Source of the DNA: Arachis hypogaea
Lineage: Eukaryota; Streptophyta; Magnoliopsida; Fabales; Fabaceae
Assembly (NCBI RefSeq): GCF_003086295.3
Contig: NW_027255455.1
Span: forward strand, 434,001-498,000
Reading direction: 5' to 3'
DNA: 64,000 nt
Positions 1-12,419 of the stretch are shown piece by piece. The notes beneath the pieces were generated by a model. It ran no database searches. It saw only the letters and a program-made list of their open reading frames with translations, and was not told the DNA's origin. Made by a program: the position numbers and the translations under genes. Position 1 is the stretch's first letter. Each line of letters begins with the position of its first letter.

Positions 1-1353
1 TAAGGTTTTAAGGGTTTTTTTGGGTTTTCTAGGAATTTTTAGGGTTTTTAAGGTTTTAGGATTTTATATGGTTTTTAGGGTTTTCTAGGATTTTTTAGGT
101 TTTTAGGGTTTTCTATGATTTTTAGGGTTTTTTAGGAATTTTTAGGGTTTTTTAAGTTTTTAGGATTTTTTAAGGTTTTTAGGATTTTTTAGGGTTTTCT
201 ATCGTTGTTAGGGTTTTTAAGGGTTTTCTATGGTTTTTAGGGATTTTTACCCAAAAAACTATAGAAAACACTAAAAAACCCTACAAAACCCTAGAAAATG
301 CGAAAAAACCCAAAAAAAACCTAGAAATTCCTAAAAAACCCTAGAAAACCTAAAAACCCTAGAAAACCCTAGAAAACTCAAGAAAACCAAGAAAAACCCT
401 AGAAAATGTGAAAAAACCCTAGAGAATCCAAAAAATCCCTAGAAAACCCTAAAAAACCTAGAAACCACTAAAAAAACCTAGAAAACCGTAAAAAACCCTA
501 AAAAACTTTAGAAATTCCTAAAAAACCATAGAAAATCCTAAAAACACTAGAAAACCTAAAAAACTCTAACAACCTAGAAAATCTTAAAAAATGATAGAAA
601 ATCCTAAATAACCCTAGAAAACCCTAAAAAACTCTAAAAACTCTAGAAAACCCTAAAAAACCCAAAAAACCCTAGAAAACCTTAAAAAACCATAAAAGAC
701 CCTAAGAATCATAGAAAACCATAAAAAACTTAAAAGATCCCAAAAAACCCTAAAAAACAATGAAAACCCTAAAAAACCTAAAAAAACCCTAGAAAACCCA
801 AAAAACCCTAAAAACCCTAGAAACCCCTAAAAACTCTTGAAAACCATAAAAACTTTAGAAAACCCTAGAAAACCCTAAATACCCTAAAAATCCAAAAAAC
901 TTTAAAAGACCCTAGAAAACCCTAAAAACCCTAGAAAAAACTAAAAAAACAGCAAAATCTTAGAAAACCCTAGAAAACCTAAAATCCCTAGAAAACCCTA
1001 GAAAATCCTAAAAACCCTAGAAAACCCTAAAAAAACCGTAGAAAACCCTAAAAACTTTAAAAACACTAAAAATTGCTATAAAACCCTAGAAAACGCGAAA
1101 AAAACCCTAAAATCCCTAAAAAAACCCTTGAAACCCTAGAAAATCATAAAAACCCTGCAAAACCCTAAAAAACCATAGAAAATGCGAAAAAATCATAGAG
1201 AATCCTAAAAACCCTAAAAAATTTAGAAAACCCTAGAAAACCCTAGAAACCCTAAGAAACCCTAAAAATCCTAAAAACACTAAAAACCCAAGAAAACCTT
1301 AAAAAATCCTAAAAACCCTAGAAAACCCTAAAAAACCCTAAAAACACTAAAAA
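1..1353 (-). repeat. Family A HOR copy A0 (left-truncated by window edge)
   Basis: Only the last 248 bp of the T-arm are present, matching the T-arm end of the next copy from about 2429. The A-arm is 249-1353 (about 1105 bp) and is the fullest early A-arm: it keeps a segment near 535-585 that copy A1 lacks. It carries the A-I marker ACTCAAGAAAACCAAG near 370 where later copies have CTCGAG. The junction core starts at 248. Confidence 0.9.
248..302 (-). repeat. T-to-A junction core of family A (representative)
   Basis: Here the T-arm ends and the A-arm begins. The first part, ACCCAAAAAACTATAG, is followed by a conserved stretch ending in AAAATGCG at about 301. The same core recurs at every intact T-to-A junction in family A, and as its reverse complement at every GTTAAC junction of '+' family B. 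At the centre, GTTTTTT and AAAAAAC flank a short ACCC loop in copies reading GGGTTTTTTACCC, so a small hairpin could form. It is the best single landmark for phasing the array. Its function is unknown. Confidence 0.85.
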
Positions 1354-3723
1354 TCTTTTTATTTTTTTTATAGTTTTTTATCGTTTTCTAGGTTTTTAGT
1401 GTTTACTAGGGTTTTTAGGGTTTTTTAGGATTATCTAGAGTTTTTAAGGTTTTCTAGGGTTTTTATGGTTTTCTGGGTTTTTTAGGATTCTCTAGGGGTT
1501 TTATTGTATTTTAGGGTTTCGTAGGGTTTGTTAGAATTTTCTAGGGTTTTTAGGATTTTTTAGGATTTTCTAGGGTTGTTAGGGTTTTTTAGGTGTTTCT
1601 ATGATTTTTAGGGTTTTCTAGTGGTTTTTAGAGTTTTTTAGTGTTTTTAGGATTTTCTAGGGTTTTTAGGATTTTTTAGGGTTTTCTAGGGGTTTTTAGT
1701 TTTTTAGGGTTTTCTTGGGTTTTTAGTGTTTTTAAGGGTTTTTAGGGTTTCTTAGAGTTTTTTAGGGTTTTCTAAAGTTTTTTAGGGTTTTCTAGAGTTT
1801 TTAGGAGGTTTTTAGGGTTTTCTAGGATTTTTTAGGGTTTTCTTCGGTTTTTAGGATTTTTCTAGGGATTTTAGGATTTTTAGGTTTTTCTAGGATTTTT
1901 TTAGGGTTTTTTAGTATTTTCTAGGGTTTTTAGCGTTTTTATGGTTTTCTAGGGTTTTTAGGGTTTTTTAAGGTTTTAAGGGTTTTTAGGGATTTGTAGG
2001 ATTTTTTAGGGTTTTCTAGGGTTTTTAGAATTTTTTAGGATTTTCTAGGATTTTTAGGGTTTTCCGTGAGTCTTAGGGTTTTTTAGTGTTTTCTAAGGTT
2101 TTCTGGGGTTTTTTACGGTTTTCTAGGGTTTTTCGGGGTTTTCAAGTGTTTTCTAGAGTTTTAAGAGCTTTTTAGGGTTTTCTAGTATTTTTAGGATTTT
2201 TAGGGTTTTCTAGGGGTTTTTTGTTTTTTAGGGTTTTCTATGGTTTTCTAGGATTTTCTGGGGGTTTTTAGGGTTTTCTAGCGTTTTTAGGATTTTTCTA
2301 GGGTTTTCTAGTGTTTTTTAGGTTTTAGGGTTTTTTAGAGTTTTCTAGGGTTTTTAGCGTTTTTTAGAGTTTTCTAGGGTTTTAGCGTTTTTTAGGGTTT
2401 TTTAGGGTTTTCTAGGTTTTTTAGTGTTTTTTAAGGTTTTAAGGGTTTTTTTGGGTTTTCTAGGAATTTTTAGGGTTTTTAAGGTTTTAGGATTTTATAT
2501 GGTTTTTAGGGTTTTCTAGGATTTTTTAGGGTTTTTGTTTTAGGGTTTTTTAGGAATTTTTAGGGTTTTTAAGTTTTTAGGATTTTTTAAGGTTTTTAGG
2601 ATTTTTTAGGGTTTTCTATCGTTGTTAGGGTTTTTAAGGGTTTTCTATGGTTTTTAGGGATTTTTACCCAAAAAACTATAGAAAACACTAAAAAACCCTA
2701 CAAAACCCTAGAAAATGCGAAAAAACCCAAAAAAACCTAGAAATTCCTAAAAAACCCTAGAAAACCTAAAAACCCTAGAAAACCCTAGAAACTCAAGAAA
2801 ACCAAGAAAAACCCTAGAAAATGTGAAAAAACCCTAGAGAATCCAAAAAATCCCTAGAAAACCCTAAAAAACCTAGAAACCACTAAAAAAACCTAGAAAA
2901 CCGTAAAAAACCCTAAAAAACTTTAGAAATCCTAAAAAACCATAGAAAATCTTAAAAAATGATAGAAAATCCTAAATAACCCTAGAAAACCCTAAAAAAC
3001 TCTAAAAACTCTAGAAAACCCTAAAAAACCCCAAAAAACCCTAGAAAACCTTAAAAAACCATAAAAGACCCTAAGAATCATAGAAAACCATAAAAAACTT
3101 AAAAGATCCCAAAAAACCCTAAAAAACAATGAAAACCCTAAAAAACCTAAAAAAACCCTAGAAAACCCAAAAACCCTAAAAACCCTAGAAACCCCTAAAA
3201 ACTCTTGAAAACCATAAAAACTTTAGAAAACCCTAGAAAACCCTAAATACCCTAAAAATCCAAAAAACTTTAAAAGACCCTAGAAAACCCTAAAAACCCT
3301 AGAAAAAACTAAAAAAACAGCAAAATCTTAGAAAACCCTAGAAAACCTAAAATCCCTAGAAAACCCTAGAAAATCCTAAAAACCCCTAGAAAACCCTAAA
3401 AAAACCGTAGAAAACCCTAAAAACTTTAAAAACACTAAAAATTGCTATAAAACCCTAGAAAACGCGAAAAAAACCCTAAAATCCCTAAAAAAACCCTTGA
3501 AACCCTAGAAAATCATAAAAAACCCTGCAAAACCCTAAAAAACCATAGAAAATGCGAAAAAATCATAGAGAATCCTAAAAACCCTAAAAAATTTAGAAAA
3601 CCCTAGAAAACCCTAGAAACCCTAAGAAACCCTAAAAATCCTAAAAACACTAAAAACCCAAGAAAACCTTAAAAAATCCTAAAAACCCTAGAAAACCCTA
3701 AAAAACCCTAAAAACACTAAAAA
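1354..3723 (-). repeat. Family A HOR copy A1 (A-I)
   Basis: T-arm 1354-2665 (1312 bp) and A-arm 2666-3723 (1058 bp). Markers of subfamily A-I are present: CCGTGAGTCTTAGGG near 2064 in the T-arm, and ACTCAAGAAAACCAAG near 2792 in the A-arm. Compared with A0, the A-arm lacks about 47 bp near 2945, between CCATAGAAAATC and the following TTAAAAAATGATAG. The A-to-T junction is CTTTTTATTTTTTTTATAG, shared with copies A0/A1 and A1/A2 but not later ones. Confidence 0.92.
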
Positions 3724-6091
3724 TCTTTTTATTTTTTTTATAGTTTTTTATCGTTTTCTAGGTTTTTAGTGTTTACTAGGGTTTTTAGGGTTTTTTAGGA
3801 TTTCTAGAGTTTTTAAGGTTTTCTAGGGTTTTTATGGTTTTCTGGGTTTTTTAGGATTCTCTAGGGGTTTTATTGTATTTTAGGGTTTCGTAGGGTTTGT
3901 TAGAATTTTCTAGGGTTTTTAGGATTTTTTAGGATTTTCTAGGGTTGTTAGGGTTTTTTAGGTGTTTCTATGATTTTTAGGGTTTTCTAGTGGTTTTTAG
4001 AGTTTTTTAGTGTTTTTAGGATTTTCTAGGGTTTTTAGGATTTTTTAGGGTTTTCTAGGGGTTTTTAGTTTTTTAGGGTTTTCTTGGGTTTTTAGTGTTT
4101 TTAAGGGTTTTTAGGTTTCTTAGAGTTTTTTAGGGTTTTCTAAAGTTTTTTAGGGTTTTCTAGAGTTTTTAGGAGGTTTTTAGGGTTTTCTAGGATTTTT
4201 TAGGGTTTTCTTCGGTTTTTAGGATTTTTCTAGGGATTTTAGGATTTTTAGGTTTTTCTAGGATTTTTTTTAGGGTTTTTTAGTATTTTCTAGGGTTTTT
4301 AGCGTTTTTATGGTTTTCTAGGGTTTTTAGGGTTTTTTAAGGTTTTAAGGGTTTTTAGGGATTTGTAGGATTTTTTAGGGTTTTCTAGGGTTTTTAGAAT
4401 TTTTTAGGATTTTCTAGGATTTTTAGGGTTTTCCGTGAGTCTTAGGGTTTTTTAGTGTTTTCTAAGGTTTTCTGGGGTTTTTTACGGTTTTCTAGGGTTT
4501 TTCGGGGTTTTCAAGTGTTTTCTAGAGTTTTAAGAGCTTTTTAGGGTTTTCTAGTATTTTTAGGATTTTTAGGGTTTTCTAGGGTTTTTTGTTTTTAGGG
4601 TTTTCTATGGTTTTCTAGGATTTTCTGGGGGTTTTTAGGGTTTTCTAGCGTTTTTAGGATTTTTCTAGGGTTTTCTAGTGTTTTTTAGGTTTTTAGGGTT
4701 TTTTAGAGTTTTCTAGGGTTTTTAGCGTTTTTTAGAGTTTTCTAGGGTTTTAGCGTTTTTTAGGGTTTTCTAGGTTTTTTAGTGTTTTTTAAGGTTTTAA
4801 GGGTTTTTTGGGTTTTCTAGGATTTTTAGGGTTTTTAAGGTTTTAGGATTTTATATGGTTTTTAGGGTTTTCTAGGATTTTTTAGGTTTTTAGGGTTTTC
4901 TATGATTTTAGGGTTTTTTAGGAATTTTTAGGGTTTTTTAAGTTTTTTAGGATTTTTTAAGGTTTTTAGGATTTTTTAGGGTTTTCTATCGTTGTTAGGG
5001 TTTTTAAGGGTTTTCTATGGTTTTTAGGGTTTTTACCCAAAAAACTATAGAAAACACTAAAAAACCCTACAAAACCCTAGAAAATGCGAAAAAACCCAAA
5101 AAAAACCTAGAAATTCCTAAAAAACCCTAGAAAACCTAAAAACCCTAGAAAACTCAAGAAAACCAAGAAAAACCCTAGAAAATGTGAAAAAACCCTAGAG
5201 AATCCAAAAAATCCTAGAAAACCCTAAAAAACCTAGAAACCACTAAAAAAACCTAGAAAACCGTAAAAACCCTAAAAAACATAGAAAATCCTAAAAACAC
5301 TAGAAAACCCTAAAAAACTCTAACAACCCTAGAAAATCTTAAAAAATGATAGAAAATCCTAAATAACCCTAGAAAACCCTAAAAAACTCTAAAAACTCTA
5401 GAAAACCCTAAAAAACCAAAAAACCCTAGAAAACCTTAAAAAACCATAAAAGACCCTAAGAATCATAGAAAACCATAAAAAACTTAAAAGATCCCAAAAA
5501 ACCCTAAAAAACAATGAAAACCCTAAAAAACCTAAAAAAACCCTAGAAAACCCAAAAAACCCTAAAAACCCTAGAAACCCCTAAAAACTCTGAAAACCAT
5601 AAAAACTTTAGAAAACCCTAGAAAACCCTAAATACCCTAAAAATCCAAAAAACTTTAAAAGACCCTAGAAAACCCTAAAAACCCTAGAAAAAACTAAAAA
5701 AACAGCAAAATCTTAGAAAACCTAGAAAACCTAAAATCCCTAGAAAACCCTAGAAAATCCTAAAAACCCCTAGAAAACCCTAAAAAAACCGTAGAAAACC
5801 CTAAAAACTTTAAAAACACTAAAAATTGCTATAAAACCCTAGAAAACGCGAAAAAAACCCTAAAATCCCTAAAAAACCCTTGAAACCCTAGAAAATCTAA
5901 AAAACCCTCAAAACCCTAAAAAACCATAGAAAATGCGAAAAAATCATAGAGAATCCTAAAAACCCTAAAAAATTTAGAAAACCCTAGAAACCCTAAGAAA
6001 CCCTAAAAATCCTAAAAACACTAAAAACCCAAGAAAACCTTAAAAATCCTAAAAACCTAGAAAACCCTAAAAACCCTAAAAACACTAAAAA
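3724..6091 (-). repeat. Family A HOR copy A2 (A-I)
   Basis: T-arm 3724-5035 (1312 bp) and A-arm 5036-6091 (1056 bp). By eye this copy is near-identical to A1 through most of the T-arm, with differences mainly in run length of T or G tracts. It keeps the CCGTGAGTCTTAGGG marker near 4432. From this copy onward the A-to-T junction poly-T has lost its single internal A. The T-to-A junction reads TTTTTACCCAAAAAACTATAG-like at 5031. Confidence 0.92.
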
Positions 6092-7956
6092 TCTTTTTTT
6101 TTTTATAGTTTTTTATCGTTTTCTAGGTTTTTAGTGTTTACTAGGGTTTTTAGGGTTTTTTAGGATTTCTAGAGTTTTTAAGGTTTTCTAGGGTTTTTAT
6201 GGTTTTCTGGGTTTTTTAGGATTCTCTAGGGGTTTTATTGTATTTTAGGGTTTCGTAGGGTTTGTTAGAATTTTCTAGGGTTTTTAGGTTTTTTAGGATT
6301 TTCTAGGGTTGTTAGGGTTTTTTAGGTGTTTCTATGATTTTTAGGGTTTTCTAGTGGTTTTTAGAGTTTTTTAGTGTTTTTAGGATTTTCTAGGGTTTTT
6401 AGGATTTTTTAGGGTTTTCTAGGGGTTTTTAGTTTTTTAGGTTTTCTTGGGTTTTTAGTGTTTTTAAGGGTTTTTAGGGTTTCTTAGAGTTTTTTAGGGT
6501 TTTCTAAAGTTTTTTAGGGTTTTCTAGAGTTTTTAGGAGTTTTTAGGGTTTTCTAGGATTTTTTAGGGTTTTCTTCGGTTTTTAGGATTTTTCTAGGGAT
6601 TTTAGGATTTTTAGGTTTTTCTAGGATTTTTTTTAGGGTTTTTTAGTATTTTCTAGGGTTTTTAGCGTTTTTATGGTTTTCTAGGGTTTTAGGGTTTTTT
6701 AAGGTTTTAAGGGTTTTTAGGGATTTGTAGGATTTTTTAGGGTTTTCTAGGGTTTTTAGAATTTTTTAGGATTTTCTAGGATTTTTAGGGTTTTCCTGAT
6801 CTTAGGGTTTTTTAGTGTTTTCTAAGGTTTTCTGGGGTTTTTTACGGTTTTCTAGGGTTTTTCGGGGTTTTCAAGTGTTTTCTAGAGTTTTAAGAGCTTT
6901 TTAGGGTTTTCTAGTATTTTTAGGATTTTTTAGGGTTTTCTAGGGTTTTTTGTTTTTTAGGGTTTTCTATGGTTTTCTAGGATTTCTGGGGGTTTTTAGG
7001 GTTTTCTAGCGTTTTTAGGATTTTTCTAGGGTTTTCTAGTGTTTTTTAGGTTTTTAGGGTTTTTTAGAGTTTTCTAGGGTTTTTAGCGTTTTTTAGAGTT
7101 TTCTAGGGTTTTAGCGTTTTTTAGGGTTTTTTAGGTTTTCTAGGTTTTTTAGTGTTTTTAAGGTTTAAGGGTTTTTTGGGTTTTCTAGGATTTTTAGGGT
7201 TTTAAGGTTTTAGGATTTTATATGGTTTTTAGGGTTTTCTAGGATTTTTTAGGTTTTTAGGGTTTTTTTAGGAATTTTTAGGGTTTTTTAAGTTTTTTAG
7301 GATTTTTTAAGGTTTTTAGGATTTTTTAGGGTTTTCTATCGTTGTTAGGGTTTTTAAGGGTTTTCTATGGTTTTTAGGGTTTTTACCCAAAAAACTATAG
7401 AAAACACTAAAAAACCCTACAAAACCCTAGAAAATGCGAAAAAACCCAAAAAAAACCTAGAAATTCCTAAAAAACCCTAGAAAACCTAAAAACCCTAGAA
7501 AACCCTAGAAAACTCAAGAAACCAAGAAAAACCCTAGAAAATCGAAAAAACCCTAGAAACCTAAAAAACCTAGAAACCCTAAAAAACCTAAAAACCCTAA
7601 AAAAAACCTAAAAACCATAGAAAACCTAAAAACACTAGAAAACCTAAAAAACTCTAACAACCCTAGAAAATCTTAAAAAATGATAGAAAATCCTAAATAA
7701 CCCTAGAAAACCCTAAAAAACTAAAACTCTAGAAAACCCTAAAAAACCCAAAAAACCCTAGAAAACCTTAAAAAACCATAAAAGACCCTAAGAATCATAG
7801 AAAACCATAAAAACTTAAAAGATCCCAAAAAACCCTAAAAAACAATGAAAACCCTAAAAAACCTAAAAAAACCCTAGAAAACCCAAAAAACCCTAAAAAC
7901 CCTAGAAACCCCTAAAAACTCTAGAAAACCATAAAAACTAAAAACCCTAGAAAACC

Positions 7957-7987
<31 letters not shown>

Positions 7988-8459
7988 ATCCAAAAAACTT
8001 TAAAAGACCCTAGAAAACCCTAAAAACCCTAGAAAAAACTAAAAAAACAGCAAAATCTTAGAAAACCTAAAAAACCTAAAATCCTAGAAACCCTAAAAAA
8101 TCTAAAACCTAGAAAATCCTAAAAACCCCTAGAAAACCCTAAAAAAAACCTAGAAAACCCTAAAAACTTAAAAACACTAAAAATGCTATAAAACCCTAGA
8201 AAACGCGAAAAAAACCTAAAATCCCTAAAAAAACCCTGAAACCCTAGAAAATCTAAAAAACCCTCAAAACCCTAAAAAACCATAGAAAATGCGAAAAAAT
8301 CATAGAGAATCCTAAAAACCCTAAAAATTTAGAAAACCCTAGAAAACCCTAGAAACCCTAAGAAACCCTAAAAATCCTAAAAACACTAAAAACCCAAGAA
8401 AACCTTAAAAAATCCTAAAAACCTAGAAAACCCTAAAAAACCCTAAAAACACTAAAAAT
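6092..8459 (-). repeat. Family A HOR copy A3 (A-I) with locally degraded A-arm
   Basis: T-arm 6092-7385 (1294 bp) and A-arm 7386-8459 (1074 bp). The T-arm marker is altered to CCTGATCTTAGGG near 6795. The A-arm contains two poor stretches: 7540-7620, where C and A runs look shortened, and a 24-base A run at 7957-7980 that replaces about 24 bp of ordinary repeat. Both look like consensus or assembly errors rather than biology. Confidence 0.88.
7957..7980. repeat. Poly-A run of 24 bases
   Basis: The run replaces the segment that in other copies reads about CCTAGAAAACCCTAAATACC (compare 3231-3252 and 10340-10362). Its length matches the replaced stretch. No other A-arm carries it. A collapsed consensus is more likely than a retroposon tail, since no inserted body or target-site duplication is visible. 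Confidence 0.8.
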
Positions 8460-10830
8460 CTTTTTTTTTTATAGTTTTTTACGTTTTCTAGGTTTTTAGT
8501 GTTTACTAGGGTTTTTAGGGTTTTTTAGGATTATCTAGAGTTTTTAAGGTTTTCTAGGGTTTTTATGGTTTTCTGGGTTTTTTAGGATTCTCTAGGGGTT
8601 TTATTGTATTTTAGGGTTTCGTAGGGTTTGTTAGAATTTTCTAGGGTTTTTAGGATTTTTAGGATTTTCTAGGGTTGTTAGGGTTTTTTAGGTGTTTCTA
8701 TGATTTTTAGGGTTTTCTAGTGGTTTTTAGAGTTTTTTAGTGTTTTTAGGATTTTCTAGGGTTTTTAGGATTTTTTAGGGTTTTCTAGGGGTTTTTAGTT
8801 TTTTAGGGTTTTCTTGGGTTTTTAGTGTTTTTAAGGGTTTTTAGGGTTTCTTAGAGTTTTTTAGGGTTTTCTAAAGTTTTTTAGGGTTTTCTAGAGTTTT
8901 TAGGAGGTTTTAGGGTTTTCTAGGATTTTTTAGGGTTTTCTTCGGTTTTTAGGATTTTTCTAGGGATTTTAGGATTTTTAGGTTTTTCTAGGATTTTTTT
9001 AGGGTTTTTTAGTATTTTCTAGGGTTTTTAGCGTTTTTATGGTTTTCTAGGGTTTTTAGGGTTTTTTAAGGTTTTAAGGGTTTTTAGGGATTTGTAGGAT
9101 TTTTTAGGGTTTTCTAGGGTTTTTAGAATTTTTTAGGATTTTCTAGGATTTTTAGGGTTTTCCGTGAGTCTTAGGGTTTTTTAGTGTTTTCTAAGGTTTT
9201 CTGGGGTTTTTTACGGTTTTCTAGGGTTTTTCGGGGTTTTCAAGTGTTTTCTAGAGTTTTAAGAGCTTTTTAGGGTTTTCTAGTATTTTTAGGATTTTTT
9301 AGGGTTTTCTAGGGGTTTTTTGTTTTTTAGGGTTTTCTATGGTTTTCTAGGATTTTCTGGGGGTTTTTAGGGTTTTCTAGCGTTTTTAGGATTTTTCTAG
9401 GGTTTTCTAGTGTTTTTTAGGTTTTTAGGGTTTTTTAGAGTTTTCTAGGGTTTTTAGCGTTTTTTAGAGTTTTCTAGGGTTTTAGCGTTTTTTAGGGTTT
9501 TCTAGGTTTTTTAGTGTTTTTTAAGGTTTTAAGGGTTTTTTTGGGTTTTCTAGGAATTTTTAGGGTTTTTAAGGTTTTAGGATTTTATATGGTTTTTAGG
9601 GTTTTCTAGGATTTTTTAGGGTTTTCTATGATTTTTAGGGTTTTTTTAGGAATTTTTAGGGTTTTTAAGTTTTTTAGGATTTTTTAAGGTTTTTAGGATT
9701 TTTTAGGGTTTTCTATCGTTGTTAGGGTTTTTAAGGGTTTTCTATGGTTTTTAGGGATTTTTACCCAAAAAACTATAGAAAACACTAAAAAACCCTACAA
9801 AACCCTAGAAAATGCGAAAAAACCCAAAAAAAACCTAGAAATTCCTAAAAAACCCTAGAAAACCTAAAAACCTAGAAAACCCTAGAAAACTCAAGAAAAC
9901 CAAGAAAAACCCTAGAAAATGTGAAAAAACCCTAGAGAATCCAAAAAATCCTAGAAACCCTAAAAAACCTAGAAACCACTAAAAAACTAGAAACCTAAAA
10001 AACCATAGAAAATCCTAAAAACACTAGAAAACCCTAAAAAACTCTAACAACCTAGAAAATCTTAAAAAATGATAGAAAATCCTAAATAACCCTAGAAAAC
10101 CCTAAAAAACTCTAAAAACTCTAGAAAACCCTAAAAAACCCCAAAAAACCCTAAAAACCTTAAAAAACCATAAAAGACCCTAAGAATCATAGAAAACCAT
10201 AAAAAACTTAAAAGATCCCAAAAAACCCTAAAAAACAATGAAAACCCTAAAAAACCTAAAAAAACCCTAGAAAACCCAAAAAACCCTAAAAACCCTAGAA
10301 ACCCCTAAAAACTCTGAAAACCATAAAAACTTTAGAAAACCCTAGAAAACCCTAAATACCCTAAAAATCCAAAAAACTTTAAAAGACCCTAGAAAACCCT
10401 AAAAACCCTAGAAAAAACTAAAAAAACAGCAAAATCTTAGAAAACCCTAGAAAACCTAAAAATCCCTAAAAGAAAACCCTAGAAAATCCTAAAAACCCCT
10501 AGAAAACCCTAAAAAAAACCGTAGAAAACCCTAAAAACTTTAAAAACACTAAAAATTGCTATAAAACCTAGAAAACGCGAAAAAAACCCTAAAATCCCTA
10601 AAAAAACCTTGAAACCCTAGAAAATCCTAAAAAACCCTTCAAAACCCTAAAAACCATAAAAATGCGAAAAAATCATAGAGAATCCTAAAAACCTAAAAAT
10701 TTAGAAAACCCTAGAAAACCCTAGAAACCCTAAGAAACCCTAAAAATCCTAAAAACACTAAAAACCCAAGAAAACCTTAAAAAATCCTAAAACCCTAGAA
10801 AACCCTAAAAACCCTAAAAACACTAAAAAT
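8460..10830 (-). repeat. Family A HOR copy A4 (A-I)
   Basis: T-arm 8460-9763 (1304 bp) and A-arm 9764-10830 (1067 bp). It has the CCGTGAGTCTTAGGG marker near 9162 and ACTCAAGAAAACCAAG near 9888, and is the last copy with the intact A-I T-arm marker. The A-arm has lost units near 9985-10005 relative to A0 (the segment with ACCGTAAAAAACCC). The rest aligns unit for unit with A1 and A2. Confidence 0.9.
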
Positions 10831-11859
10831 CTTTTTTTTTTTTATAGTTTTTTATCGTTTTCTAGGTTTTTAGTGTTTACTAGGGTTTTTAGGGTTTTTT
10901 AGGATTATCTAGAGTTTTTAAGGTTTTCTAGGGTTTTTATGTTTTCTGGGTTTTTTAGGATTCTCTAGGGTTTTATTGTATTTTAGGGTTTCGTAGGGTT
11001 TGTTAGAATTTTCTAGGGTTTTTAGGATTTTTAGGATTTTCTAGGGTTGTTAGGGTTTTTTAGGTGTTTCTATGATTTTTAGGGTTTTCTAGTGGTTTTT
11101 AGAGTTTTTAGTGTTTTTAGGATTTTCTAGGGTTTTTAGGATTTTTTAGGGTTTTCTAGGGGTTTTTAGTTTTTTAGGGTTTTCTTGGGTTTTTAGTGTT
11201 TTTAAGGGTTTTTAGGGTTTCTTAGAGTTTTTTAGGGTTTCTAAAGTTTTTTAGGGTTTTCTAGAGTTTTTAGGAGGTTTTTAGGGTTTTCTAGGATTTT
11301 TAGGGTTTTCTTCGGTTTTTAGGATTTTTCTAGGGATTTTAGGATTTTTAGGTTTTTCTAGGATTTTTGTTTTTAGGTTTTTTAGTATTTTCTAGGGTTT
11401 TTAGCGTTTTTATGGTTTTCTAGGGTTTTAGGGTTTTTTAAGGTTTTAAGGGTTTTTAGGGATTTGTAGGATTTTTTAGGGTTTTCTAGGTTTTTAGAAT
11501 TTTAGATTTTTAGGATTTTTAGGGTTTTCCATGATTCTTAGGGTTTTTTAGTGTTTTCTAAGGTTTTCTGGGGTTTTTACGGTTTTCTAGGGTTTTTCGG
11601 GTTTTCAAGTGTTTTCTAGAGTTTTAAGAGCTTTTAGGGTTTTCTAGTGTTTTTAGGATTTTTAGGGTTTCTAGGGTTTTTTGTTTTTAGGGTTTTCTAT
11701 GGTTTTCTAGGATTTTCTGGGGGTTTTAGGGTTTTCTAGCGTTTTTAGGATTTTTCTAGGGTTTTCTAGTGTTTTTTAGGTTTTTAGGTTTTTTAGAGTT
11801 TTCTAGGGTTTTTAGCGTTTTTAGAGTTTTCTAGGGTTTTAGCGTTTTTAGGGTTTTTT

Positions 11860-12419
11860 AGGGTTTTAGTTTTTAGTGTTTTTTGTTTAGGTTTTTAGGG
11901 TTTTTAGGGTTTTAGGTTTTAGGTTTTAGGTTTTTATGGTTTTTAGGTTTTTTAGGTTTCTATGATTAGGTTTTTTAGGAATTTTTAGGGTTTTAATTTT
12001 TTGGATTTTAAGGTTTTAGGATTTTTGGGTTTTCTATCGTTGTTTTAGGGTTTTTAGGGTTTTTTACCCAAAAAACTTTAGAAAACACTAAAAAACCCTA
12101 CAAAACCCTAGAAAATGCGAAAAAACCCAAGAAAACCTAAAAATCCCTAGAAAACCCTAAAAAACCTAGAAAACCCTAAAAAATCCTAGAAAACCGTAAA
12201 AAACCCTAAAAACTAGAATTAAAAAACCAAGAAAATCCTAAAACACTAGAAAACCTAAAAAACTCTAAAACCTAAAAACTTAAAAATGATAGAAAATCCT
12301 AAATAACCCTAGAAAACCTTAAAAAACCTAAAAGACCCTAAGAATCATAGAAAACCATAAAAAACTTAAAAATCCAAAAAACTAAAAACAATGAAAACCT
12401 AAAAAACCTAGAAAACCAA
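11860..12419. repeat. Degraded repeat consensus left of gap 1
   Basis: Units here are shortened compared with the same positions in A4: GGG becomes GG, and whole 10-bp units are missing around 11870-12010. The usual landmark order (ATCGTTGTT, ACCCAAAAAACT, AATGCG, AATCATAG) is kept. Loss concentrated in homopolymers and near a gap suggests weak consensus, not a distinct repeat. Confidence 0.7.

Noticed and set aside
1354..1372. Pol III-type poly-T terminators or TATA boxes (TTTATAG, TTATATAG) at the switches
   Set aside because: The motifs are expected by chance in such T/A-rich repeats, and no RNA gene or upstream control element was found near them.
7957..7980. Retroposon poly-A tail
   Set aside because: No inserted body, no target-site duplication, and the run replaces rather than adds sequence.
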